This document shows, piece after piece, positions 34,405 to 46,970 of a stretch of 64,000 bases of DNA. The first letter of the stretch is position 1. Each line of letters starts with the position of its first letter. Source of the DNA: Botryosphaeria dothidea (taxonomy: Eukaryota; Ascomycota; Dothideomycetes; Botryosphaeriales; Botryosphaeriaceae); assembly GCA_011503125.2 (NCBI GenBank), contig WWBZ02000082.1, forward strand, positions 1 to 64,000, in the 5' to 3' direction. The notes under the pieces are model-generated. The model made no database searches, was not told the origin of the DNA, and saw only the letters and a program-made list of their open reading frames with translations. Position numbers and translations under genes: made by a program.

Positions 34405-36703
34405 TTAGAAGTCTGACCACTCGCTATCGTTGTCCTTCCTCATCGTCTCCACATGGGACTTGAAAGTCCTGCTCATGTCCATGATCCTCTTGAAATGCTC
34501 CACTCGAACCACCGTCATAGCCTTCTCATCACCCGCTTCCTCCATGCACTCGAACTCGGCCAAAGAGATTGCCGTCTGGAAGGCATTCCTGATCTCTCTG
34601 CCATTCCAGTCCACGTTGCCCATCTCCTCGTCATCCAGAACGAACCTCTCGGCCTCCTCGTCGATCCTGATCTGGCCTTCCATCTCGCGCTTCAACTTCT
34701 CGATGAAGCTCTGCCAGATGACCCTGCGCCTCTCGCGATCCAGCTTGTCGAAGCCGATGACAACGTGTACGCGCGACATGAAGGCCTCGTCGATGTGCTC
34801 GACGCGGTTGGTCGTCAGGAAGAGCAGGCCGCCAAAGTACTCCATCTTACGCAGGAAGGCAGCAACAACACCATTCCTTGCGAGGTCGGCCGTCTTGCGG
34901 CGCTCGAGAAAGATGTCGGCCTCGTCAATGAGCAGGATGGCGCGCCAGCGGTGAGCGAGATCAAACCACTTGGACAGCTCCTTCTCGATGGCCTCCTCGT
35001 TCTTGCCGAGATCGCCAATCGTCAGGCTGAGCAGCGGGCGCTTCGTGCTGATAGCAGTCTTCTCGACCGTGTACGTCTTGCCGACACCCGGCGGGCCGTG
35101 CAGCAGCACGACGACGCCCTCGCCCTTGTTCTTGATGAAGTCGGCCGACCAGTTCTTACGCGACGACACCTGCCGGTGCGACAGCGCGCGGATGATGTTG
35201 AGGTTATCGACGCCGATGTTGGCGTCGGGCACGTAGTCGGGCGGGCCCAGCTCGCCCATGTGGTCGACGTGGACGGGCATCCAGGCCTTGTTGTTGAGCG
35301 CGAAGGCCAGCATCACCGGCGAGACCAGGAAGAAGTGGTCGCCCGAGAGCATGTCGATCGAGACCTGGTTCGGGTCGATGCCTGTCGGCTTCATGTACTT
35401 AAGGCCCTTTGCCTTCTCAAGGTCCTCCGGCGTCGGGTACTCGAGGTAATTATCCCAGGAGAACTCCCACTTGTTCTCCGGCACCTTCCCGCCCCTGTGC
35501 GGCAGCTTCGTCTCGGCGACGATGGGTCCATCGTAGTATTGTTTTGCGTTGTCCATGAACTTTCCATTGTAGGACAAGTACGAGTGACCGCTCCAAGAGA
35601 TCCTGCAAGCCTTTGCACCTCTCTCCTGGAACTTTCTCCTGACCTCTCCGCCGTCAAGCTTGTCGAAGTAATCCCTCGGGTACACCGGGAGCGTCGTTAC
35701 CGACTTCTCACCCTCGAACCATGGCACCTCAACATCGACCAGGGCACGGCGCATGCGCGCAGTCTTCCAGCGATGGCCCAGGAACCAGACCTTGACGTTC
35801 CACTTCTGATCCTCCTTGTTGTCGGCGGTCTCGAACGAAACGCTCTCGATCGCGCAACCCAGATTCTCATCGTCCACCGAGCAGTAAGAAAGTGTGCCGG
35901 GGCGGAGGAGGTACCAGATGTCCTCGAAAGTGGTGGTCGGATCCTCCCTCTTGAGACGCCGCCTCGCGGGCAGCACGAGACGCTCCACATGAGGGTCCAG
36001 GAACTCCAGCAGGAGACGTAGGTGCTCGTATTTCACCGAGGTGTCATCAGGCTCTTGATCAGCCTCCGTGACGCGGTCAAGCGCAAGCTTGTTTTTGAGG
36101 TTCCGGAGCTCGGTGATGTGGTGGACGAGAGCGCAGTAGGGCTCATGGACGGTGACGGTGTCTCCTGTCAAGTTTTGGCTTTCAAACAATCAGCACCAGT
36201 CGGAATCATGAGGGAACAACGCCTGATTACCTTGGGTAGAACTCCACGACCTCCCTGATAGCCTCGAGCAGCCAAGAAGAATGAATGACCATGCGGGTCT
36301 CGCCGATCTTGAGAATGCGCTTGTTCTCGAGCGTGGCAGGCTTCTTCTTCTCAGGCTCCAGAGGCTCTGGAGCCGCAGCCGCCTGAGCCATGTACGAATC
36401 CATGCCCTCATCGGCGAACTTCTCTCCCCACAAGCCTCCGTAGAACTTCGGCCTATTTGAAGCAACATTGAGGTTTGTGATGATCTCGAAGACGGGATCC
36501 CTCACGTCGACATTGGCCCTGGTATCCTGCGTGACCTGCAGGTCGAACGGCGTGCCGTCCTGCTTGACATCGAACCTCGGACCATACTCGTCCTCGCACT
36601 CAACCTTGTACCGGATCAGGGCATTGAGCTCCTGGCGGAGGTCGTTCACGCTGTTGGAAGCGGAGTCCTCGATGACATTGTTTTGGTCCGCCATTGTGTT
36701 CAA
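34405..36703 (-). CDS. AAA ATPase with fungal DUF7025-type N-terminal region
   Basis: Two exons (36703-36231 and 36178-34405, 52-bp intron with an AAAG acceptor) give 748 residues. The N-terminal about 150 residues are charged and contain an EKKK segment. The middle (about 210-270) resembles the DUF7025 region common in fungal AAA proteins (LLLEFLDPHVERL, then WYLLRPG). The C-terminal AAA domain has Walker A GPPGVGKT (519-526), Walker B LLIDEADIF, sensor-1 TTNR and a sensor-2 region (NGREIRNA). A second in-frame Met at codon 4 is an alternative start. Such proteins are abundant in ascomycetes and mostly uncharacterised; they resemble the BCS1/ATAD type in the ATPase domain. It ends with an acidic tail. 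No transmembrane segment or mitochondrial signal is evident, so the location is open. Confidence 0.92.
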
Positions 36704-37995
36704 AGCCTTCGAAGCTTCACTTCCCGCGAAAAACGCTTAGCTGCTGCTCCTGGGACCATTCACATCGATTCAATACTTACAATTTCGAATTTGACTGGTT
36801 CTTGCTTTGAAGATTGTTTGGACTTGCCAGATGATCGTCTGTTCGAAGAAATCAAGCAGAGTCTGGCTGGAGGAAATATTCCCCCACAACACCACGACTA
36901 TAAGTACACACCAGCCATAAGAGCCTCAGTCATGTTGACTCTTATCTTACCCCGCAATTTGTGGGACTCGATTGCTGGCAGACGGTGCCTGTGTAGGCAT
37001 CAGCGCGGGAGAGTCAAAAGCTTGGCACTAGGCAGAAGGGCGACAAAAGACTCACTGTTGCACAGACCCTAGCCCAGCTTGATCTAGTCCTTCCCTTCGA
37101 CGTCGAAAGATGCACTTCTCCAGGATCCCGTTCCGTCAGTCGTGATTCACCTGCAGAGGAAACACACATCAAGGGGCCAAAAGTTGCGGGACCGGATCAG
37201 CGCATCAGCGAGGCAGATCCCGAATCCTACCTGGAACTTCCCGCTCGCAAGGCAGGTTTCACTGCACTGTATCGCAATAATGCTCCGATGCCCTACCTCC
37301 TATCGTGTTTGTTGGAGCAAAATGTGTCGGATACGCCATTCTTGAGAGGTGCCTGTTATATCTTGGCGTGGCTGAGCGGCGCTTCTGCCTGGCGTCGGGA
37401 CCGACTCTTCACCTTGTGCCTGAGTCCCGCGTAGGTTACGCACAAGAATCGTCACAAGTGACGATGCAAAAGGATTAGTCCGGGATGTTGTTGTGGAGTT
37501 GGAAGAGCGCTTTCTCTTTTCCCGTCATGGCCCAATGAGTCTCAGGATGCGGATGCCTGCTTGCTCACGTTGACCGGTCAGCCACCCCAGCCACCCCAGC
37601 CACCCCACAGCAAGTTTGTTCGTGAAGCTGAGTGCAGGATCACGAAGGTCGTTTGTTGGAACCGCCGATATACCTTCACTTCCACTTGGAAGTACTGATG
37701 CCTTATTTGAGGCATTAGTACTCTACCAAAGCAAGCGAAAAGGCAACTGGAGCTTAGCGAGCGTGCTTCAGCCATGACACTCTACTTTGAATCAATGGAG
37801 AACAGACAGACTCAGCTTGGAATCATCAACATGACAATAACGCAAAAGGAACGTAAATGCTAATGAGATACTACAGCTATCAAACTTACACGCACTTTTC
37901 CCTGAAACATTTTCCTGATTGACCCCATCCGAATGCCCACCAGAACGCCATCGACTTCAACCCGCCAAAACGACAAAGCAGACTTTTTTGTATCT
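36704..37995. other. 1.3 kb intergenic region
   Basis: The left end is the promoter of the AAA ATPase (minus). The right end is the 3' flank of RPA190. A short CCACCCCAG repeat lies at 37581. No gene or RNA was recognised. Confidence 0.5.
37581..37608. repeat. (CCACCCCAG)3 minisatellite
   Basis: Three tandem 9-bp units, the last partial, in noncoding DNA between the AAA ATPase gene and RPA190. Confidence 0.85.
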
Positions 37996-40900
37996 TTAGG
38001 AAACCGGTGTCAAAATGTCAAACGAACCAGTTCCGACTCCGTTGATCTTGCCGACCACGATGCGCGAAGAAGGATTGTCAAGCGTGTCAATGTCCTCCTC
38101 CATGACCGCGTCCTTGAGGAATCCGACCGTCGTCTCAAAGCTCATCTTCATGAACGGCGAGACGTTGCTCTTGAGACCCATGCGATTGAAGGCCGTATAG
38201 CCGCCGCCCCTGGTCATCACGTCGCCGATGAGGTTGAGATGTCTGTTGTCAACCGAGATACCGTGACCGCCGAAGACAGCCGACATTTCGCGGACGATGC
38301 TGGCGCGCGCTGCCTCGACGCCGTACAGGCGGAGAATCTGCGCGATGTCGTTCGTGTACATTTTGTTGGGGTTGTGCACGTCCTGGTAGTCCCTGAGCGC
38401 CAGCAGCGCACTGCCGTCGACCAGGACAACCAGCTTCTCCTCGCTGTCCACCTTCTCCGTGGTGGCCATGCAAGACTTGATCCCAGGCACGTGCTGGATC
38501 ACCGCATCCTTCAAGGCTGTCTCGACGAGGTGGAGCATGAGGAGCTTGGCGGTCGAGGCATCATACTCGAATGTAACCTCGCACCACGATCCCTTTGCAT
38601 CGTCGAACTTGAACGAAGTGACATCCTCGATCTTACCCATGATGCGTTGCGCACGCTCTTCAGCCGCCACCTTTCTCGCCCTGCGGCGCCGCGACTCCGA
38701 GTCACTCTCCGAATCATCGTCATCGTCATCAGAGCTCTGTCCAACCTTGGGGCTGCCTCCGTATGTCTCATCCTCTTCCATAGGGTCAGGGGTGCTGTCC
38801 CTCTGGCGATTGGCTGCCGCAATGGCCTCTTCATCGTCATCCGGATTTTCGTAAGATGCCTGCATAGCCCGGTTTGCCTTCTGCTTGTCGTTCGTGGCAT
38901 CTTCCTCATCAGCGTCATCGGCGTCGTCTTCATCACCGTCACCATCGACGACTCCATCACCCTCATCAGCCTCGTCTCTGTCCCCTTGACGGGCTTGGTG
39001 CTGCTTCACCGTGCGGGAAGACTTTCCGACTTCAGGGAGAGCGTCCGACTTTGCTGCAGCTTTCAGCGTCTTTTCTTGACCCTTCTTCTTGAGCAGATCA
39101 CGGATAAGCTTCCTCAATCGGAGAAGGAACTTCGACTCGATTGCGCGCTCGACATCCTTGACAGTAATGGCGTACTCCTTGCAGTACTCCTCAGCAGGGA
39201 AGAAGTTCAAGCGGATCTTGTAGATCTTGGCTTGAGCGTACGAGACACCCTTGCCAAGCGTTTCGCTGACAGACACGTCATCGACAATTTCGGCCAGCGA
39301 CAGGCGGCTGATGCCCTTGGCGAAGCGCTCAGCCTCCTCACGGTTGACCTCCTCGTTCATGTATAGGGTCATGCTTGGTGTTGATATGGAAGCAGAAGCT
39401 GTCATGACGATTTCGCGAAGACGGGGAATACCAAGAGTGACGTTCTTTGCGGAGTGTCCAGCCAAGTGGAAAGTGTTGAGCGTCATCTGAGTAGATGGCT
39501 CACCGATGGACTGACCTGCAACAACTCCCACTGCTTCTCCCGGCTCGATGAGAGATTTCAAATACTTGAGATCCAACATTGTGTTGAATGTCTTCTTCGA
39601 CAAGCCATTCTCAATCTTTTGCTTCTTGTCCTTGATAAGCTTGTCCGGATTGTCTTCAAGGTACTTCTTCTTCGCGGTGTAGAACGATTCGGAGGTAACC
39701 GCGTAGCGACCAGGGTTCCACTTGGCAAGCGCAGGATCCATGCATCCAAGATCTCCTGTCTTGCGGTACTTCTTCGCAGCGTTCTTGTTCCACTCGCTCG
39801 CTTCCTCGTTATGCAGCTTCGCCAATTGCCCTCTGACGTCCATGGACTCAAAGACAGACGTAAAGTTCTCAGCAGAGAACCGGAAATCATTCAAGTAACG
39901 CACCCTAGTCGGATCCAGACCATCCTCGCCGTACAAGAACTGAATCATCGAGCCGTCCGAATCACGGACAGTGGTATCGTAGTGAACCTTGAGGCCCTCC
40001 ATACCCTTAATCAAACATCTTTGCAGATATCCAGAGCGCGAGGTCTTGACAGCTGTATCGATCAGACCTTCGCGACCAGCCATGGTATGGAAGTAGTACT
40101 CTTGAGGCCTGATGCCAGTCAAGAAACGGTCAACGACATAACCACCTGCTCTGACACTCGACTCGAACGGCTTGAAGCATGGAAGTGTTTTACCGCTGAC
40201 CATGACAGGAACACGCCTTCCTTCTAAGACTTGCTGTCCAAGGTTGCAGGAAATCAAATTGGCGTTGACCTGAGAACCCTTGGCACCAGTAGAAGTCATG
40301 AGCTGCATTCGGTTGTGCGGGAAAGGCTTGACCAAGCCATCCGGCAAACAAGCACCAGTAACTGCCGAGGACACCTTGCCGGATGCTGCGTTGGTAAGTT
40401 GATCAAGACCGTGCTGCTTCGAGTCGTCACGCAGCACAGTCTCTAAACGTCTCAGGAGCTCAAGGTTATCGGACCGGAGTTTCTTGTTGTCCAGCGACAC
40501 GTACTTCGAGGCAACCTCGAGACCAACAGTTTCGGCTCCGTGCAGTGCTTTTCTTCTCGCTTCTTCTCCCTCAGCTGTCAGGATCAGATCGTCAACGCCG
40601 CAAGAGTGTGCTCTCATGTGGAGCAACTTCGTAAGCATTCTTCCCAGGGCACTCAGCAGGCGCCCAGCCGCGGTATGACCGTAAGCCTCGTAAACCGCAT
40701 TGATAAAGCCACCAGCCGCAGGGCCGATTTGCTTCTTGTCCATGATTCCCATGAGCAATTCACCATTCTGGAAAATCACGGTACCCTCCTCGGAACCCTT
40801 TGCCCATCTGTCGGCAGCGGTCTGCGACTTCGAGGTCATGGTGAGAGGACCGTGGGTCTCCGGCTTGATGTTCTTTAGCAGGGTGGTGATGAGCTGCTTT

Positions 40901-43526
40901 CCGGTCCAGAGAGCACGAGGCTTCCACACAGTGGGGGGCACAGTCTGCAATCGTCCAGTGGTCGTGTGGTTATCTTCCGGCCGGACGGCGGCGTACAAGA
41001 GCTGGTTGTACTCCTCGCGGGTGAAGAAGGAGTCTCTGCTGCACAATGCTACACTGATGGAAATATGGTCCTGAATCAAACCGCGCAACGGATTTCCCGC
41101 TGTGGCTGAGAGGTACTGATGATCGGCATCTGCAATGGTAGCAGCCTCAGCACGAGCAAGTTCGTTCTGCGGGAAATGCATGTTCATTTCGTCGCCGTCG
41201 AAATCCGCATTGTAGGTGTTACAGTTGGCGTAGTGCATACGGATTGTGCGCTCTCCAGGCAGTACGCGCGCTCTGTGCACCATCATTGACGGCTTGTGCA
41301 GGGTCGGCTGTCTGTTCATAATCACACTAGAGGAGAAATAACATCAGCGTCTTTGTCCTCCGGATCTCGAGACGGGCCCCACTCACACATCACCGTTGTT
41401 CAGGTGTCGATAAACCTTCTTGTTCCTGCCACCAGAAGTTGAAGTCGAGGGTGCAAGCAGCTGGTTTGCTATCGCCATACGCTCCTCGTAGTTCTTCTTC
41501 GCAAGTAAGGTAACATTTCCGTCTTCGTCTTCCACAGCAACAGCACCAGGCCACTTATCGGGACCATTCAGAACAGCCTCCTTCAACTCATCAAAGTTGT
41601 GGCTCGTCACCGGCTCGGGGTAGTGGAGTTTCTTGGCAAACTACATTTCATTAGTCTGAGGTTCAATGAGATCACTTCAGTGTACATACCACTGGTGGGA
41701 CGCCGATTTCGTTACCTATAATTATCGAGGTCAACATATCTGTTCGCTTAATAGAGAATGAATTCACAAACTTTGGAGGTTGACCTGAGATTGACGTATG
41801 TTAGCTGGTTTTTTCTCCAATACGAAGGAAGGGTCTGACTGACATCTGGCGAGATAACACTGCGGGCCGCGAAATTCACACGTTTACCCATCATGTTCTT
41901 CCGGAAAAGACCCTCCTTCTTCTCCAGCTTCTGCTTGATGCCATCCTCGTTTCTCTTGCCAGCAGCACCCTGCGTGGGATTACGGTCGCGGTCAATAAGA
42001 GAGTTGACCGCATCTTGCAGCTCTGCCGTGGCGTTTTGCAAATCGTCGTAGGTCCTCGCTCCGCGGTTATCAACGCCGGAACCGTTCTTAATTTCCTGAG
42101 TGATCTGGTGGATTTTGTCGCAAGCCATCAGAATGCCCTTGTACAGAGAGTTAATCGAGGCTTCCGCAATGGCATCGCCAGTCTTGGCTTCAGGCCTGAA
42201 TTTGCTCGGAGGAACAAGGAGTGACTTGATGAAAAACATGTCCGCAATGGCGTTACCTGCTCTCGGGGAGTAGACAAGTGAAAGGATCTCCTTCTCCTTC
42301 TGGAAAAGGCGTTGAAGGCTGTACCGTACTTCTGTGGAGCTGACATACGACTGGCCCTCGGTTTCCTCCTCGGCCTTTTTCTTCTTGCTCGAAGTCATTG
42401 ATGCGTCAGCAATCAAGCCGTCAGCAATCTCTTCATCCGCATCAATGGATTCGCCATCTTCAGACTCCACCTCGCCCATATCAGCGACACCTTCATCGAT
42501 ATCCATGCGATCCGCGCTGCCCTTGTCCTTGGAGGCCTGGAGTGTTCGTTTCCTGGCGATTTCCTCAACAATTGGTGCGCTGGATTTGATGTCCTTCTGG
42601 ATATTGGCATTTTTGTCCTTTTTAGACAGCGGCTTCCTGAAAATCTTGACGTAACGGTCCTTCCTAAAAGTAGGAGAGATGGCTCCACAGCTCGCGCATT
42701 TCCGGGACTTCGTGATGTCGGCCAGAAAGTCCTGCAAATATGTGATTAGAGACCGAAATCCTCAACAGAGCGCGAGATTATCATACCTTAATGATGAACC
42801 TGCGCTCCTCAGCGATGGCCTCCGTCCGCTTCTCCGGCTTGCCAGCTTTTTTGTGGATGCCAGCAGCCTTCAGAGCCCGCTTAACGTAGGCCTCGCGCTT
42901 TTGAACAATGTTCTCGCTCTCGTCCTCTGAATCCACATCGTCGCCCTCCTCGTTCGAGCCCTTCACCTTTGGGACCTCCAGACTGTCAATTTCGGCGGCC
43001 TCCTTCAATAGCCCGTGGTGAATCAAGCGCAGCTTGCACAAGTAGAGGTTGGTGACAACTTTTGACATTTTCAAGCCGTGGCAGTACTGGCATTGTGCGC
43101 GGAGAAGGCGGAGCAATTGGTCCATAAAAGTCGGGTGGTAGACGCAGACGGGGAGCTCGATATGTCCAGAATGGCCCGGGCAGCTTTTCACGGTCAGACC
43201 ATTGAACAAATTCACAGAGGCGGGGCCCTGCCTACCGGTATTCGTCGAGGTTACATGTTGCGCAAGGCGCACCCATAAAAGATCCCAATTCGGGCGAATG
43301 AAGTCCACCAGGCACCTTGAGGTGAGTCCCGAGTGTCAGTCTTTCTCTCTCGCTATGTGGATCCCGGCCAACTCACAGGGTGGCCGAGGGTGTCGAATGT
43401 CGTGGCAGAAACAATCCGCTTCACAGACAACGACTTGATATCATCAGGGTTCAGAACCCCGAACTCGACACCAGAGATGGCGCTCGAGACGGGGTCTGCG
43501 ATGTTCATGCCCGTGTTTGGCGCCAT
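37996..43526 (-). CDS. RPA190: RNA polymerase I largest subunit (RPA190)
   Basis: Catalytic subunit that makes the pre-rRNA in the nucleolus. Eight exons (43526-43377, 43315-43236, 43183-42787, 42731-41844, 41784-41772, 41715-41690, 41640-41387, 41326-37996) give 1712 residues. The N-terminal clamp has the zinc-binding CATC and CPGHSGHIELP motifs, the second formed across intron 2. The active-site loop NADFDGDEMN lies at about 642-651 with the three Mg-binding Asp at 644, 646 and 648. GEAVGVVAGQSIGEPSTQMTL, a bridge-helix/trigger-loop hallmark, follows. A long acidic, repeat-like Asp/Glu region (about residues 1290-1420) is characteristic of Pol I rather than Pol II, and there is no CTD heptad repeat. 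Exons 5 and 6 are only 13 and 26 nt. Introns are 49-61 bp. It shares a 302-bp promoter with PRP3. Confidence 0.98.
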
Positions 43527-43828
43527 GGTGGAGGAATTTCGGGGTTGGGCAGGTCTGCGCGGCGAGATCGCGCACGAGGAGTGAAAGATTCGCGCGCGGC
43601 GGCGGCGAAGGGAAGCGCGATGGAGGTCGTGCCAAAAATTTGGGCCGGCGTTTTCCCGGCAGTTTCGCAGTTTCGCAAAATGCCGATCCATCTCTGCACC
43701 GCCCCACACACCGCCCAGGCTGCAGTGCTCCAGCTTCACGTCGCCAGAATTTCTGGCCGGCGCGCGTGTCACTCCTCTTTACTTCTTCGACCTCTGCCGC
43801 CACACCACATCCACGCCCAGCCATCGCA
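43527..43828. promoter_or_regulatory. bidirectional promoter RPA190/PRP3
   Basis: 302 bp between divergent start codons of two essential genes in ribosome and RNA synthesis. No TATA box was seen, as expected of housekeeping promoters. Precise elements cannot be named. Confidence 0.6.
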
Positions 43829-45582
43829 ATGGTCGAGAAGCGCGCCTACCCGGACGATCAGGGGGGAGACTACAAGCGCCCCCGCTCCAACAACGCCTCG
43901 CCAGCTCCGCTCGTGCATGGTCCTGGTGCGAAGCCCGACATCTCTAAGGCCATCGCCGAAGCCCGCGCCCGCGCCGCCGCCGTCAAAGCAAAGCTACAAG
44001 CCCAGAATGCCAGCTCCGCATCTCCCTCGCCATCACCGGCGCCAGGCACTCCCGCAACAGCATCTCCGCCGCCCGCTCCGAGCGCCGCAGAGGCAGCACG
44101 TCTGAGGATCGAACAGATGAAGGCCCGCGTGGCTGCCGCCACCAAGAAAGTCGCGACACCAACACCACCACCTCCCCCTCAGGAACATGAAGACACATCG
44201 TCGCGCGCGAGGGGTGGGCTCAACATCGGGTTGCACCCAGCTTTGCTCTCGGACTCGGCCCCGGCAAAAGGCAAGCAGGCCATCCAACCTAAGTTTGCAA
44301 CAACAATGGCAAACAGACGGACCGAGTCGCCTCTTCAGAAGGACAAGAAACAGTTGGACTTGTCAGGTCCGAGCTTGGAAGAGCTGAAGAACAATCCGTA
44401 CTACGATCCCAATGTCGGAGGTGCGCCGATGGGCAAAGCTAGGCAATCTAAGCAGCTTGTTTTCAACCAGAAAGGCAAATTCATTCAACAGGCCAATGCT
44501 TTGCGGAGGCAGGCGGCGCTTGAGCAGATGAAGAAGAGGATTGCAGAGCAAGCTAAGAAGGTCGGCTTGGATGGAGAAGATAACGAAAAGAACTTCCTGG
44601 TTGCGGCACCGCCGGAGGTCGAGTGGTGGGATGAGGGACTAGTTGGCTCTGAATACGACCTGGACAAGGCTAAGCTTGAAGGATCCGACTCTATTGTCAC
44701 TATTTACGTTCAACACCCCGTTCTCTTAGAGCCGCCCCAGGAGAAGAGAACTGTCGATTTGAAGCCTTTGCCTCTGACGAAGAAGGAACAAGCCAAGCTG
44801 CGTCGCCAGAGGCGTATGGCAGAGCACAAGGAGCAACAAGCCAAAATTCGATTGGGATTGGAGCCACCCCCTCCGCCAAAGGTCAAGAAGAGCAACCTCA
44901 TGCGTGTGCTAGGTGAGCAGGCAGTCAAGGACCCGACGGCCGTGGAAGCCCGTGTCAACCGTGAGATCGCCGAGCGTGCGGCGAAGCACGAACAGGATAA
45001 TCATGCCCGTATGCTTACCAAGGAACAACGCCATGAGAAGCTAGCAGCGCAGCAACAAGCCGATTCGGCTAAAGGAGTGAGTAAACCCTCAAGCTTGTTG
45101 AAATTACGGGTACTAACTCTGCTCAGATCAACATGTGCGTATTCAAGATCGACAACCTCAGCTTCGGCCAGCACAGATACAAGATCGACATCAACGCCAA
45201 GCAGAACAACCTCACCGGAATCACAATCCTGAATCCAAAACTAAACCTCATAATTGTCGAGGGAGGCACACACTCAATTCGTAATTACAAGAAGCTTCTT
45301 CTACAGCGCATAAAGTGGACGGAGAATGCAATGCTACAAAGTGTACGTGAGGGCAACCGTGAAGCAGAGGCCGCTTGGCTTCAGTCGGTGGACGATCAGG
45401 GCGAGTTAAAGGACTTGAGCTTCAACAAGTGTACATTGGTTTGGGAGGGTGAGGAGAGAGATCGTGCCTTCAAGAAATGGTTTGGCCTCAAGACCTGTGA
45501 GACCGATCACGAGGCAAAGGAGGCACTGACGCGGTCGAAAATGGAGAACATGTGGACTCTGGCAAAGACTTGGCAGGAGTAG
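43829..45582 (+). CDS. PRP3: U4/U6 snRNP protein PRP3
   Basis: Core component of the U4/U6 and U4/U6.U5 tri-snRNP; it contacts the U4/U6 duplex and U6 RNA before spliceosome activation. Two exons (43829-45076, 45127-45582; 50-bp intron) give 567 residues. The N-terminal about 130 residues are Ala/Pro/Ser-rich with a helical Lys/Arg-rich segment. The central PRP3 domain begins near ELKNNPYYDPN and includes a conserved WWDEG motif and the basic KKEQAKLRRQRR helix. The C-terminal DUF1115-type domain includes NNLTGITILNPKLNLIIVEGG and RIKWTE. An open reading frame extends upstream of this ATG, but this start was chosen because it yields a typical Prp3 N terminus and leaves room for the RPA190 promoter. 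All domains look complete. Confidence 0.96.
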
Positions 45583-46970
45583 TTACATCTGCTGACGACG
45601 GGGGCATGGAGAGGTGAACAGCCAGGAGGAGCAACCGGGGGGGGGGAAGAATATGCGCGAGAGAATAATGGAATATGAACATTTATATGACAATAAGGAG
45701 ACACCCTTCAAAAAGAGCCTTGTGATGCGCCAGATTGTCAGTAAAATTTGACCAAGCTTGGTCATATGCTCCATCCTTGGGTATTATGAAGTGGCACACG
45801 ATATGCAGATAATTCTTCAGTACGTAGAGTGTATGATCGTAATTTGATTTGTGGCTTCTGGCTGGGTTTCAACTACCAGGCCCTGTTCGCCGGATTCTCA
45901 ACCTGTGCGTTTACATATCATAGAGTAGCTGAAGTAGCATGGTGTTTCATAAGCCTCCCTTAATGGATAAATTGTCTAGAGCTGGTCCCAGGATTATTGG
46001 AACGGCGAGGGCAAACACAGCATGCTGGAATCGTGCGTTCGTCCAGACCTCAAGCGTGATCCATCTTTATGGAAGTCAATCTCTGAACAAATGCTTCAGT
46101 TTCCCATGATATGACGGCGGTGGGCCCAGCCTGGCTAAAAATTTGGAGACGAGAGAATATCTAGTGTACATATACCTTATCCTTTACCTCCTCCTTCGCC
46201 TACGGGCACACAACAAACAGGCCTCTGGCCTAGTGGTGCGTCCGTGAATTTACACAAGAAGAACTGCTAACCTTGATCTCAGTAAGACCAAAATAACCCA
46301 CAAACACGGCAAGAGAAGACCAAAATAGGGCAACCGAAAGTTCGAATCCGTTCGAGCGCAACTGGTCTCTCCATACGCTGAATAGCACGCGACGTATGGG
46401 TAGCTACAAAGCAAACATTCCTCCGAGTCTAAGTTTCTTTGCGACGAGCTGGAAAATTACTACCCCAGCCCGGCGATTTCTTTTGCTCTTTTGCCAGTCG
46501 TTACGTCGACTGTTGTTGTAGCTGTCCTTGTGAAATCACTGCCTCGTGCAACCTCAGTTACCTCTCTGATGAGAGCCCGTATTACTTTGGCAGCCACTGC
46601 ACTCACTTTATATAAAGAGTGTCTGCAAGGATCATTATTTCTAGCGGTGCTTACTTCTATTAGCTCATCCGTGAGCCCAACCTATCTTACCCACCTAAGA
46701 GAGCTCTCTCTCTCTGCCGCTGCAAAGATGATGTCACCCCCGAATGGCTTTGCGCCTCACTCCGCCCTTCTCGCAATGCTATTCACGGGCCTTGGGACTT
46801 AATGTGAACGGAAGCACCAGGTCCAACCAGGTTTCTATTTCTATGATACACATCAAACTGGGAACCCTTTGTCCCTCAACCAAAGAACTCCATATGACTC
46901 GTACCTCATAGTTGTCTTTCTCACCCGCCACCAGTACTAACTTCTCTCTCCGTCACCACACCTCACCAGC
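45583..46970. other. 1.4 kb interval between convergent PRP3 and RAD3
   Basis: 3' flanks of PRP3 (+) and RAD3 (-). It is more A/T-rich than the window average. No coding potential was recognised. A GGCCTAGTGG box at 46227 and a GTTCGAATCC box near 46340 were checked for a tRNA and rejected. Confidence 0.55.

Noticed and set aside
34453..36021. 522-codon plus-strand open frame opposite the AAA ATPase
   Set aside because: It mirrors a real gene with complete Walker motifs on the other strand; its translation is Leu/Val/Asp-biased and has no motif.
37581..37608. possible CRISPR-like direct repeats
   Set aside because: Three adjoining 9-bp units without spacers in a fungal genome; a minisatellite.
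37933..39366. 477-codon plus-strand open frame opposite RPA190
   Set aside because: It is the antisense shadow of the RPA190 C-terminal region; codon bias of the real gene keeps the frame open.
46222..46350. tRNA-like A box (GGCCTAGTGG) and B box (GTTCGAATCC)
   Set aside because: The boxes are about 115 bp apart and the flanks of the B box do not pair into a T stem, nor do acceptor ends match.
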